NCBI GenBank assembly: GCA_019918135.1
Contig: WBZZ01005849.1
Span: forward strand, 177,501 to 241,500
Direction: 5' to 3'
Source: Paulinella micropora
Lineage: Eukaryota; Cercozoa; Imbricatea; Euglyphida; Paulinellidae
Length of the DNA stretch: 64,000 bases
Of this stretch, positions 50,101 to 58,419 are shown piece after piece. Below the pieces are notes generated by a model, which saw only the letters and a program-made list of their open reading frames with translations, was not told the DNA's origin and made no database searches. Each line of letters starts with the position of its first letter. The first letter of the stretch is position 1. A program made the translations under genes and the position numbers.

Positions 50101-50232
50101 CCCGCGGCCAGCTACCCGCCAGATCTGCGAGTTCTTTGGAAACAATGCGTGCTGCGCTGGTCCCACGAACCGCGCAGCATCACTTCCTTGCTGACGCCCC
50201 CGCTCTGGACCGAAGACGCGTCCGAGCTATGA
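47143..50232 (+). CDS. SF1B helicase, RecD/Pif1 type
   Basis: 1,029 aa from the ATG at 47143. The N-terminal ~480 residues include a Lys-rich linker (KKKTPPKKKAKLAPPPPRKK), acidic stretches and the region duplicated at 7405. The ATPase core has motif I LLTGAGGTGKTTLA (residues ~485-498), motif II ALIDEVSLMS (~591), motif III LLLLGDPAQLPPIGYG (~624), and C-terminal QGAEFNDVVIVL (~938) with YTALTRTRRD (~967), motifs V and VI. An in-frame GC palindrome (48721-48798) inserts a Gly/Pro-rich loop between motifs I and II. Likely acts in DNA replication or recombination of the virus. AATAAA follows 40 bases after the stop. Confidence 0.85.
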   Translation: MQAEPSPPRLLLADHAWTNWRFSRIAKTQKGSEYIVLCATAAGQPQRLTLWGPAWLLLLASEGYVAGLRLSREAVVADAKGAKFDQKKGLMEVQLHKKKTPPKKKAKLAPPPPRKKLKVEPGGHNALGRHAVPRNLPSSSSSSGLRKGGEEDEDDRTVNERLADQDENERDELLNALVSLLREDARWGHLASVLPVDRVWHDYTKLQREAWLSCFYTADPRVWYEPCLWQGEAAMEGDLGLQLKDLMDPPHSMSPRRFARLPYLLQSAWRETLGEDGRCRLLLHFLLCNTLSVRKDACFVRPSVACSDELGGGGALLKACLPLVQRSDEGKMNFLGAMQLLGFLHRGSGPEPWCRLVKAQPRRASSSAQPALSAGWKPPDYELDHAQLPALQQYLDELWDSAPDQPSADSPWVRPRQDLCAPRWFFNQERRLVRLLRGCASRGSPAGSSSSHTPPVSGPGSASPRLTNEQELALKNCLQSSVGLLTGAGGTGKTTLAGQVKHCGLPVLFIAMTRNAVQVAQRRNVAGASGGSMPPGEQGGSGGSMPPGMPPVTIPDHKTQAWLCVRARGVPRRKKDSEGGALPLGRPYAALIDEVSLMSPAFLLQLLLALNKLAPQWQRLLLLGDPAQLPPIGYGSVHSLVQKLYPQHCAQLTSVLRLATGSTELCLAQRLAAQLRIGETPLLSDLERCLEYVPYTDKAADCHGLATRLRTLHDRYALQPEGLLARVLQGEQAFPDWQVIAVRRAEVDVVNNELARLAGAHPYGAGSWPPTRYALRVSLKVLLNCRNLQRLSPPRLEDLGLNEEEEEQKRAAAAAGKGGAARASPKLGNPSLLDAPIQPELLARDEVRCVCFVVRIQDVLYTLDGRWPEGLAPLKVVEITSTDRQPTYPLSHVLSYRVFTLWFAGGLGQKPRLLQYWSKRQHGEDALKLAYGETDMCIQGAEFNDVVIVLPPTPYSPRHHFLAQILYTALTRTRRDCKTYILQRRPPAASYPPDLRVLWKQCVLRWSHEPRSITSLLTPPLWTEDASEL
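48721..48798 (+). repeat. tandem GC-rich palindromes inside the helicase gene
   Basis: Two copies of a CGGGGGGCAGCATGCCCCCCG hairpin, ~36 bases apart, translated in frame as GGSMPPG twice. The same hairpin type is at 14312-14331 and 53899-53923. The flanks resume conserved helicase sequence, so the insertion is tolerated. Confidence 0.8.
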
Positions 50233-50271
50233 AGACTACGAGAAAGTTTACAAAAGGACTCTTGTCGAGCC

Positions 50272-50280
50272 GTTAATAAA
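50272..50280 (+). terminator. poly(A) signal for the helicase gene
   Basis: TTAATAAAAA 40 bases after the stop; a second AATAAA is at 50319. TTTATT near 50566 serves the convergent minus-strand gene at 50588, although inside its 3' flank. Confidence 0.45.
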
Positions 50281-50587
50281 AACGTTTTGATGTAACTTTT
50301 TTCTTGCTGCACTAGACAAATAAAATTCCTTTTTGTTAAGCAGCGACGCTGAGGCCGGCAGCAGTTCCCAGCTGTCGGAGAACTCCGGCAAGTGTCGATT
50401 GCAGGCAGCTTTGCCAAACCTCACTAAAAAATCCCGGGGGTACGCCCGGGGAAGAAACACGAGAAGAAGCAAAGGAAAGCCCGAAAACATATAAGAGGGT
50501 TCTTGTTTTCTTTTCTTAATTAAAGACGATGACATGGTGCGATCGGGAGGAAGCATGGGCAGAGCTTTATTGCCGCCCCAGCCCCTG

Positions 50588-51949
50588 TCACAAACAGCGC
50601 GGCGGGGGGGGTCCACCCTTGTTCCGCGCCTCTTGGCTGAGCAAGCGCCAAACGAATTCACCCCGTTGTTTGCACCACTTCTCAAATACTTTATGTCCGT
50701 CGCGAGCTACCGGCGGAAGCCACGTGGCGGGCCACCGCCACCGATCGGGGCTTTCTTGCAGAGCGCTTGTCCACTCACTGCGCCCGTCTTGGGGTATTGG
50801 ATCGGCTACAAACCAGTCGTTGGTACCTTTGGTCTTGTGACACTTGCCGCATCTGCTGGTGTCCGGCAGGATTCGTGCCGACCAAGGGTACATTGCAGCC
50901 AGTGCCTTGTCCAACCGAGCTATCTGACCAACCTGCCCGACCGTGCACAACGGTTTCTTTTGCAATAACGCCCCCAGAGCCTGGCGCAACTCTTCCCTGT
51001 ACGGTTTCAATTCCTTGTAGGTAACGGGGGGAGAGTAGTCGGCTGTGGTCGGGTCTTCCACACGCTCCCACTGTACCAGCGGCGTGAGGCCCCGCCCAAG
51101 GTCCCGTAGCATGAACCCTAAAGCTCCTCCCCCGTCATAGTTATAGTTGGGCAACGTGCGTCGTTTCTCCGGGTCACACAACAAAATTTCAGACTTCCCA
51201 GACGTGTCTACCTGTTTGCCCTTGAAGTCATACATAGTGGTCAGTAGCGTGATCACCCGAACCTTGACCTTTCCTTTTTTGTCCAGAAAAACCTCGGAGG
51301 TTACGTCCGTCCGTCTCATGCCAACATACTCGACGGGGCCCGACCAGCCCGGGAATTCTAGTAAAAGATCTTGTTCTTGTCTCGTGACCTTACCACTGCA
51401 GCTGCTTGGTATCGTAGTACAATTTTGTGTATCTAAGGAGCCCACTAAGCAGAAGGACTTTGGCTGAGCGAACTGCGTTTTCTGAGGTGGTAGTGTCATT
51501 GCAAAACCCCGTAGAAATATCTTCTTTTTTTGACGCGGGCTCTTGGTCAAGCAGCCCAACAACAAGGTCGTACACTCGATTATTTCTTTTTGTTCTTCCA
51601 AGCACTTCAGCGCGGGATCGAGATAAGTTACAAGAGCCGCCAACCTGCCGTAGTGCGTAAAAGCATTTATAGCCCGCAGTTTTGTGTACATCCGATCCAC
51701 AACCGACCATTCCGATAGGTTGGGATTAGGGTCGGGGTATCGGTCCAAGGATACCGTATAAGAATTGGCTAGAGCCTCTATTTCAGCCTTCCCCAACGAC
51801 TTTCGGAGTTCTTTTTCTGCACGGAAGCCCTGGTCGACACCGATTTCCAGTGCGCGCCAGAAGACGTTCTGATTACGCTGCTTGGAATAAGCTTCTGCCA
51901 GCTGGTACACCGCCCACATATCAGGATCCAGCCGGTCAAAGTCTGTCAT
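50588..51949 (-). CDS. unknown protein with a CxxC motif
   Basis: 453 aa from the ATG at 51949. The frame is intact, soluble and without signal peptide. A CGKCHKTKGTNDWFVADP segment near residue 380 has a CxxC pair that may bind metal. WSVVDRMYTKLRAINAF and EFPGWSGPVEYVGMRRTD are other recognisable blocks, but no family comes to mind. Upstream of the start is a 25-bp tandem duplication (51966-52015). Confidence 0.65.
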   Translation of the reverse strand: MTDFDRLDPDMWAVYQLAEAYSKQRNQNVFWRALEIGVDQGFRAEKELRKSLGKAEIEALANSYTVSLDRYPDPNPNLSEWSVVDRMYTKLRAINAFTHYGRLAALVTYLDPALKCLEEQKEIIECTTLLLGCLTKSPRQKKKIFLRGFAMTLPPQKTQFAQPKSFCLVGSLDTQNCTTIPSSCSGKVTRQEQDLLLEFPGWSGPVEYVGMRRTDVTSEVFLDKKGKVKVRVITLLTTMYDFKGKQVDTSGKSEILLCDPEKRRTLPNYNYDGGGALGFMLRDLGRGLTPLVQWERVEDPTTADYSPPVTYKELKPYREELRQALGALLQKKPLCTVGQVGQIARLDKALAAMYPWSARILPDTSRCGKCHKTKGTNDWFVADPIPQDGRSEWTSALQESPDRWRWPATWLPPVARDGHKVFEKWCKQRGEFVWRLLSQEARNKGGPPPPRCL

Positions 51950-51965
51950 GTGCGTTTTGTCTCAA

Positions 51966-52015
51966 GTGCCAAGATTAAAACTTTGTCAAAGTGCCAAGAT
52001 TAAAACTTTGTCAAG
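51966..52015. repeat. 25-bp tandem duplication upstream of the 50588 gene
   Basis: Two exact copies beginning GTGCCAAGATTAAAACTTTG, 17 bases before the start codon of the minus-strand gene, hence in its promoter. Confidence 0.8.
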
Positions 52016-52206
52016 GATTTTCTCTCTTTCTTTTTTTAAATTCGTTTTACATTCTTAGCACGTCGCAGCCCTGCACCCCCACCCCTCCCCACCACCCCCC
52101 TGTCCCCTGCGGCCGGGGGAGGGGGAGAAGAGAGAAAAGAGGGGGGGGGGGGGGAGAAAGGATGCACCCCTCTCTACTCTTCCGCCCCGCGCCATCCGCG
52201 CCTGCG

Positions 52207-52239
52207 TGCTATTAGGTAAAGAAAGGGGCCCTAATAGCA
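52207..52239. promoter_or_regulatory. 10-bp inverted repeat at a start codon
   Basis: TGCTATTAGG and CCTAATAGCA, separated by 13 bases, end on the first base of the ATG at 52239. Could fold in the mRNA leader or bind a dimeric regulator. Confidence 0.5.
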
Positions 52240-52997
52240 TGTTTCCAGCATCGTCCAGCTTGCATGTATGGAAATGTCCGCACTGCCAAAAGGAGTTGAC
52301 AGGCGTATTAACTGTTTGCTGTGAAGATGGGAAGATGTTGCAGTTGTCCGCTAAAAAGGCAACGAGAATCCCCACGGGCTTGCTACAAGAAACTAGTACA
52401 CTCGGGCTCTATAAGCTGCCAATACAATCCGAATTCTCCCGGTCAGTCCTTGCCTTCTGGCTGAAAAAAAATAAGAAGTTCATCACGACAAATCTCATAG
52501 CAGCCGGGCTAGCAACTGTCAAGCCCAACACCAATGGTGAAAGCTCCCGCGTGCTATTCTGTAAGCAGTGCGACATACCCTTGTTGTGGGCATACACATC
52601 GAACCCAATATGTGCGAAAAGCGATTGGTGCCGCACCGACCAACATGTATCCACAGAAATGATATCAGGCGGCTGGGTTAGAACTCACTGCACAACGAAA
52701 GCTGGATATGCGTGGTGTGGGAAGTACAAAGACAACGTGGAAGAAACACTTGAGAGACTCATAAAAGCAGGTCGCGCATACCACTGGACAGGTGAATCCT
52801 TAAGAGTTCCAGACAACCTATGTGTGATCTCAGTCGAACACTCCAATCTAACAACAGAGAGCGGAACACGGTTTCTCAAGGCGCTGAAACTAGAAGCTCT
52901 ACAAACGGTTAACGCTGCATTGCACGATCTTAGTGAATTACGTGCAAAACAACCAGTGTCATACGATCGCACTACAGAAGAGACTACATATGACTAG
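52239..52997 (+). CDS. unknown protein with Cys pairs
   Basis: 252 aa from the ATG at 52239. CPHCQKELTGVLTVCC (residues ~12-27) looks like a zinc-ribbon knuckle pair, and CKQCDIPLLW with ICAKSDWC (~108-135) could be a second metal site. The rest is helical. Base composition is less GC-rich than its neighbours. No family recognised. Confidence 0.6.
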   Translation: MFPASSSLHVWKCPHCQKELTGVLTVCCEDGKMLQLSAKKATRIPTGLLQETSTLGLYKLPIQSEFSRSVLAFWLKKNKKFITTNLIAAGLATVKPNTNGESSRVLFCKQCDIPLLWAYTSNPICAKSDWCRTDQHVSTEMISGGWVRTHCTTKAGYAWCGKYKDNVEETLERLIKAGRAYHWTGESLRVPDNLCVISVEHSNLTTESGTRFLKALKLEALQTVNAALHDLSELRAKQPVSYDRTTEETTYD

Positions 52998-53294
52998 TAA
53001 ATTCTTTCTAAACGCCACGGGCTCAAATAGCGTGCGTGATTCCGAGCGAGCGCCAACTAGTTTAAAAGGTCACAACCCAGAAAAATGGTACTCTCATTTG
53101 ATTAAATTCTATTATACTCCCGCCACCCCTCTCTCTTGAGTGCATAGCCCTCTTCCTCTCGGGGGGGGGGGGGCAGCACTCCCCCTCCCCGGTTTCATTC
53201 CTCGTCCCTTCTCTTGTTGGGAGGGGGAGGGGGGGGGGGGGAGGAAGAGGTGCGAGCACAAAAAAGAAAAGTGTGTGCTTCCACGGGGCCTGTC
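52998..53294. other. intergenic, G/C tracts
   Basis: After a short A/T-rich stretch come poly-G runs at 53161-53173 and 53223-53240. No gene recognised. Confidence 0.45.
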
Positions 53295-54422
53295 ATGCCG
53301 AGCGACGCCGTGCTGTCATTCTATAGCTGTGCCAACGCGGCTTGCGGGGGCACGCTGCTGAAACAGCGCGGCCTGCCCGCCGGCCAGAAACCTGCATCTA
53401 AATATCGCGTCTGTGCCCAGTGCCGCTTGGCTTATTATTGCAGTGTTGCATGCCAAGAGTCCGATTGGAAAGCTCGACACAAAGTGTCCTGCATGGCCGG
53501 AGCCAAGAACAATGCACAGCACGCACGGGCCGTGGCCTTTCTACAGCAAGCCGCGGCCAGCCATGACATGCGCAATTCACTGCTCGCAGCCGCAGACAAG
53601 GCGCAGCGTGACAGAAAAATGTGCGACGTGTTTCTGCTCGCGACGGTGCGCCCGGGTTGCCCGGAAATCACCATTGCGGCGCTGTCCAGGAAAGATCTGG
53701 CACAGCCCCACCTGCAACCCCTGCGAGCCGAGGTCAAGGATGTGCCGCCAGAGATCGGCGTTTGTGTCGTGGTCGAAGCACTGCTCGAGCGCCTGTCCGA
53801 GAGAGGCGGGGTCGTGGTCTGGAAAAAGAGCATCACACCCACTATCATTGGCAGAGACCAGCCCCCCGGCGCGGGCCGGAGGGAGGGCAGGGGGGGATCG
53901 GGGGGCAGCAGGCCCCCCGGCGGGCTGAGCCGCGCCCTGGAGTGTGCCTGCTGCTCCCGCAAGGATTCCGCGGCCGCGCCCTTGCTGGCCTGTTCCCGCT
54001 GCCGCCTCTCCATGTATTGCAACGCCGCCTGCCAACGTACCCACTGGCAGGCCTTTCACAAAAGGCAATGCCGCCCAAAAGTACAACCAGCGATTGCAGT
54101 GGTCTTGGCCATGGATTTACCTCAAAAGCACCTCGCGCTCAAGCGTGGCAAGACGTCCGGGGACCCCTTGCTTGAAGGCCGCTTGCTCCTCCTCGAGGCT
54201 GTGCTCGACTTGGTGCGCCTGAATCCCGACACGGCCATGCTGCCGCAAGAGCCCGCCGTGAGAGAACACCTTTTTTTCATGCTCTGTTCAGACAAGGCGC
54301 GCTTCGCGGCTGAGCTCTTGGCGCGGGGGCAAAGACCCGACTGCTTGCAAGCCGAACTGCAGAGCTGCGTGCCCCCCTTTCTGCAACCGCAGATCCTGTC
54401 TTTCTGGGCGCAAAAGCCATGA
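53295..54422 (+). CDS. double MYND-type zinc-finger protein
   Basis: 375 aa from the ATG at 53295. The first MYND finger is at residues ~9-62 (CANAACGG...CAQCRLAYYCSVACQESDWKARHKVSC). The second is at ~217-257 (CACCSRKDSAAAPLLACSRC, then YCNAACQRTHWQAFHKRQC). The C-terminal block MDLPQKHLALKRGK...LEAVLDLVRLNPDTA is shared with the proteins at 19768 and 56473. A GC palindrome (53860-53930) inserts a Gly/Arg/Pro-rich stretch just before the second finger. Probably a protein-interaction regulator. Confidence 0.8.
   Translation: MPSDAVLSFYSCANAACGGTLLKQRGLPAGQKPASKYRVCAQCRLAYYCSVACQESDWKARHKVSCMAGAKNNAQHARAVAFLQQAAASHDMRNSLLAAADKAQRDRKMCDVFLLATVRPGCPEITIAALSRKDLAQPHLQPLRAEVKDVPPEIGVCVVVEALLERLSERGGVVVWKKSITPTIIGRDQPPGAGRREGRGGSGGSRPPGGLSRALECACCSRKDSAAAPLLACSRCRLSMYCNAACQRTHWQAFHKRQCRPKVQPAIAVVLAMDLPQKHLALKRGKTSGDPLLEGRLLLLEAVLDLVRLNPDTAMLPQEPAVREHLFFMLCSDKARFAAELLARGQRPDCLQAELQSCVPPFLQPQILSFWAQKP
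53899..53923 (+). repeat. GC-rich palindrome inside the MYND gene
   Basis: Hairpin with TCGGGGGGC and GCCCCCCGG arms, translated GSGGSRPPGG; the flanking GCGGGCTGAGC resembles the second hairpin type. Confidence 0.75.
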
Positions 54423-54560
54423 GGAGATTCTGTTAGAAAAATTCTCTTTTTTTTGTATTATTAAAACATCTTGGACGCTAACAACGAGATCCGGGCGAAC
54501 AACCTTTGTACCACGGACGGGGGAAAAAGGAAACCCACAAGAATTCTTTTTTTATTTTGC

Positions 54561-55370
54561 TTATACTACACAATCGCGCAGAACAGAGGCCGTGCAAGCG
54601 GGCTGGGCACTAGATAGCTCGACCGTGTGAGTAGGAACGGGTGTGGAGGAGGACCGTGTGAGTAGGAACGGGTGTGGAGGAGGGCGACGAGCCCTGCCCC
54701 CCAAGACTTGCCGTCTGGCTTGCCTGGGCGGAGGCCGAGGCTGAGCTTGACGAGATGGAAGAAGCCGAGGCTGAGCTTGGAGTGGAGGTTGCGTTTGACG
54801 TTCGGCGCACGTCTGGTGAGCGCAGCTGCAGTTCGGGTTGATTCCAGCGGGAAGGGCGACGTGAGGTCCAGACGCGCATCCCGCGTCGGCCGTCACCCTG
54901 TACTCTAGGGCGTGGCCGCGGCTAAGGCTCAGGTGCAATACGCTCGTCTTGTTGGCCACGCACCCCTCGGTGTACGGGTACTCGAAATTCGGTTGGTCAC
55001 TCACGGGCGTGAATCTAGCCGCCCCACACGACTGGTACGCTGGGCAGCCACAAGACTCCAGGTCCCCGACCAAGAATCCGGGGCTCACATCGTGCTGGGT
55101 CCCGTTAGCAGGGGTTTCGAACCAGGTGGTTTCTAGTTGTGTCCACCACCCCATAGTCGGGGTCAGCTCCGTCGCGGTAGGCCGGGAGCTGGTACAGACC
55201 TGAAATCCGTAGGCTGTTCCTTGCCCAAGACTGCGGAGGTTGACGGTGGCTTGGCAGCCCGCGGCCAGCCGCAGGCGGTACTCCAACCCGTGCCCCGGCG
55301 CGAGCGGCATGCCCAGGGCGCGTGTCTGGTTGAAGTAGTAGGTCGCGCTCGCCTGGTTAGCTGCACAGCT
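54561..55370 (-). pseudogene. 5'-truncated secreted Cys-rich protein with borrowed C-terminus
   Basis: A minus-strand frame with two copies of a domain: CAANQASATYYFNQTRALGM...GHGLEYRLRLAAGC and CVANKTSVLHLSLSRGHALE followed by YRVTADAGC. N-glycosylation sites are present. A Gln/Pro/Arg-rich tail with a 31-bp tandem duplication (54621-54682) follows. The last residues (ASVLRDCVV) match the C-terminal end of the C2H2/nuclease protein. Homology stops near 55370, where it abuts the kinase-like fragment on the other strand. No signal peptide is left, so the 5' part has been lost. Confidence 0.6.
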
Positions 55371-55411
55371 ATCTGCAACAACTGGAGACCGAAGGCAATG
55401 GTACTTGGGAG

Positions 55412-55927
55412 GTGGATGAAGATTTCTATGCTTTACGCCAGCTAGCCTCTCTTCTGGCGTGTTTGCAGCACAGCAAAGAAAACCTCGCTGTGGTGCTAAA
55501 CAATGAGCTACGGTATTCACCAGCGAACGAACTCATGCATGAGCTGTGGAATTTGTTCTGGGGGCGGATCGACAGCGCATTCGAGCACGAATTTAGAGAC
55601 GAGAATTCCGGCAGAGGATCCCTGGCCCACCTGCAGGCCGCTATCCTAGGCATGGCCTCGTACGGACAGCTGAATCTGTCTGATGCGTTTATCGGACAGC
55701 TGAATCTGTCTGATGCGTTTATCGGACAGCTGAATCTGTCTGATGCGTTTATCGGACAGCTGAATCTGTCTGATGCGTTTATAACACACAGCACCAAGGC
55801 CTTGTCAAACAGTTGGTCTTTCTTGAGAAATCCCGGCGACCGGCCCGTGGCGCCAGAGCAGCGGGTCCTGCACATAAGCCACAAGCTCATGCGACGCCGA
55901 GGAACGGGGTCGGGCACGGCGCCCTGA
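55412..55927 (+). pseudogene. fragment of a kinase-like paralogue with 10-residue repeats
   Basis: Residues YALRQLASLLACLQH and LQAAILGMASYGQLNLSDAF align loosely with ERELLRLIIGLSN and VIQEMAMYDQLNMG of the kinase-like gene at 14800. A 30-bp unit coding GQLNLSDAFI is repeated four times at the site of the putative hinge. The catalytic half is absent; sequence downstream changes frame several times. Confidence 0.5.
55663..55782 (+). repeat. 30-bp tandem repeat, four copies
   Basis: Four in-frame copies coding GQLNLSDAFI. Copies are identical at the DNA level, so the expansion is recent. Confidence 0.9.
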
Positions 55928-56320
55928 TAATGCTGAATATGGCCCAGCATTGCTGTTACCGTGCCACGGAACTGTGTTGGGAGAGCGAGCGTTACGACGG
56001 AGACGGAGGCCGGGCCACTATATCTACAGAGCGATGCCTAGACCTGGCGCACCTAACACACGTGCAGACGAGATTGCCGTCCATACGGGTCTTGGAGTGG
56101 TCCTTTACTCTTGTGGCCAGCGAGGCCCCACAGCGCCTGAGCGTGGCCCAGGCAGCTTCCTTTGATTGACATAACGAAAGTGAACACGCCTCGCGTTACG
56201 CTTGCAAAAGGAGCCGAGCTCTCGAGTGGCTTCAAGGCCTCGCCTATAAAGCTCAAGACTTCCAAGAAATTTACTCGAAAAATCCGAACACCCACAAATC
56301 TTACAGTACAACTAATTTGA
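55928..56320 (+). pseudogene. decayed coding remnants
   Basis: Short protein-like pieces in three frames (LNMAQHCCYRATELCWESER, RADEIAVHTGLGVVLYS, VTLAKGAELSSGFKASPIKL) end in a stop at ~56310. No single frame spans them. Possibly the rest of the paralogue begun at 55412, with several frameshifts. Confidence 0.35.
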
Positions 56321-56472
56321 AAAAGAAGCAATTGGCTCCAAAAGCTTTTCTTTTTTAATTAAAGGCAATTGTCACCTTCTAGGGAGGGGGGGGGCACCCC
56401 CCCCCTCTCTCCCCGGGCGCCCGCGCGCGCTCTGTCTTGCTCTGCCATTTCCCTTCCTCGTTCCGCCTGTGA

Positions 56473-58296
56473 ATGAAGCCTGGCTTAGCTCCCGCTCCGT
56501 CTAAGCCGGCCGGTGGCGAGGGGCTACGGGTTCACCCTGTATCGTTCGAAAAGCACCGGGTGCAGCTGCTTAATGCCTGCGCGGGCCTGGGCAAGACAGA
56601 AGCGGCTTTGGTGGCGGTAGCCTAGGTGTTGAGAGAGGACGCAAAAGCCTGGGTAGTGTGGATCCCCGGCCGAGTTCTGCAAGCAAGAGAGACGGCGGCC
56701 CGCCTAGCAGCGACGCTGACAGCGATGGGGGTGGGCCGCAGCCGGCCTTGCGTGTTTGAGGATGAGCCCTCGCGTGCGCGCGAGGCGGCCGTGTTGATTG
56801 TACGGCAGCGGGAGCTGGCCGAGCTGCGCAGCACCAGCGCTGCGCGCCTGCCGGCGCTGGTGGTTTGTGACGACGTCGACCTCATGTTAGGGCAAAGCGT
56901 GGACGCCGCCATCAATGGCTGGAGGCTCGAAGAGAACAATCAGGCGTTGTTGCTGCTTTGCTCTGGGGCCCCAAGGCTGCTGCTGACCGCGACTGACAGC
57001 ACACGAAGCTCGCAGACGCACGATTTCTTGCTGAGCCCCGGGGGCGGCGTGTGCCGCCGCCCGGGAAGTAGCGAGGCGGAGGGGCAGGCCGAGGTGCAGC
57101 TGCATCAGTACACGTACGTGCCGCCTTGCCACCAGAGGGGCCTATTCGTCGAGACAGACTTGCAGAGATTCGAGGCCGCGATCGTGGAGGGAGTGCGTGG
57201 CAGGCAGAAGATCGCGGTAGCTTGCCAGACTCCGAGTGCTGCCCTGGCGCTTTTCGCACGGCGCGTAGATTCTGTGTTCTTGTACTTGGGCGACGAGGCG
57301 CGGCGGGCTAGGGGCGCACCCGCCCGGGTGCTGAAGCACATGCTGACGAGGTTCCAGAACCTAGGGAACAACTGCGTGCGAGCGTACCTGGGAGCCGGTG
57401 GGCTGGACCCGCCGCGCACGTTTGAGCAAGACAAGCACCGGGAGTACGAGCACGACGACGTTTTTGCACGGCTCCTGCGGGACTATCACCGGAAGGAGGA
57501 GCGGATGCGCCACCGGGCCCGCCAGACGGGGGAGGCCAACGTGTGGGCCATGATCGCGAGCGAGCACGACCTCGGGACGGGGCGGGTGCCGTCGTCGGCC
57601 CTGCTGCGCTTCATTGCGGCGCAGAGGGAGCAGTTGTTGACGTGCGAGAAGAACGCGGTGTGGGGGTGGCTGGTGCGGGACTGGGACGTGGTGCTGCACG
57701 CGCCGCCGCCGATGATGCGCGCGGTAGTAGCAGAACAGGAAACGCGGCCGGCGGCGGAGCCGCACGTGGGGCAGGGGCTGCTGTTGCGGGCGCTGGCGTG
57801 CGTCACATGTGGCAGTGCGGAGACGCTGGGCGCGGGGAAGCTGCTCGCGTGCGGCCGCTGCGGGCTGTGGCTCTATTGCGACAAGAGCTGCCAGCGCGTG
57901 CACTGGCGCGGGGGGCACCGGCGCAGCTGCCAGTCGGCGGAGAACAGGGCGCTGAGTGCAGTCATAGAGCTGAAGCTGCCGCGCCTCTACCTGTCTTGGC
58001 GGCGGAACAAGCCGCTGACTACCCCTGTGAGCAAGGGGCGGGCCTTCTTGATCGAGGCAGTGTTGGATATGGTTAGGCTCGATCCAGTGCGCGGGGACCT
58101 GCCGCTAGACTTCCGGGGCAAGCCTGCCGAGGCGGTGTGGAAGGAATGCCAAAAGAAGCTCAAATATGCGGGCAGCCTCTTCAACGAGGCGGGCGGGTTC
58201 GACTGCATGCAGCTGGAGCTGCACTCCTGGACTCCTGACTTCTTTGTACGAGACGTGGACAATGCTTGGGACGGGATAGGAACGTGGCGCTGCTGA
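56473..58296 (+). pseudogene. origin-binding-type helicase fused to a MYND finger, with in-frame TAG
   Basis: The ATG at 56473 opens a frame with Walker A NACAGLGKTEAA (codons ~33-44), then a TAG at codon 51 (56623-56625). The same frame goes on for 556 codons. Homology to the helicase at 59636 continues across the stop (WVVWIPGR, PRLLLTATDSTRSSQTHDFL, GGGVCRRPG, RVLKHMLTRFQNLGNN). A segment matching the start of the gene at 58420 follows (AVWGWLVRDWDVVL), then a MYND finger (CVTCGSAETLGAGKLLACGRCGL..CDKSCQRVHW) and the MYND-family C-terminus. Part of the helicase core is deleted. Confidence 0.7.
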
Positions 58297-58419
58297 AGTC
58301 GAGAATAGTTCTCAGTAATACGTGTAAGACTTCTTCTGACTTTTTATTAAAAAATATACTTGTTATTTTGGCACAACTATGGATGAACGCATTGGCTTTA
58401 AGGTGCCTTTAATTAGAAA

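Noticed and set aside
56623..56625. A recoded TAG (alternative genetic code)
   Set aside because: Many other genes in the window end in TAG where homology also ends, for example the protease, so TAG is a normal stop here.
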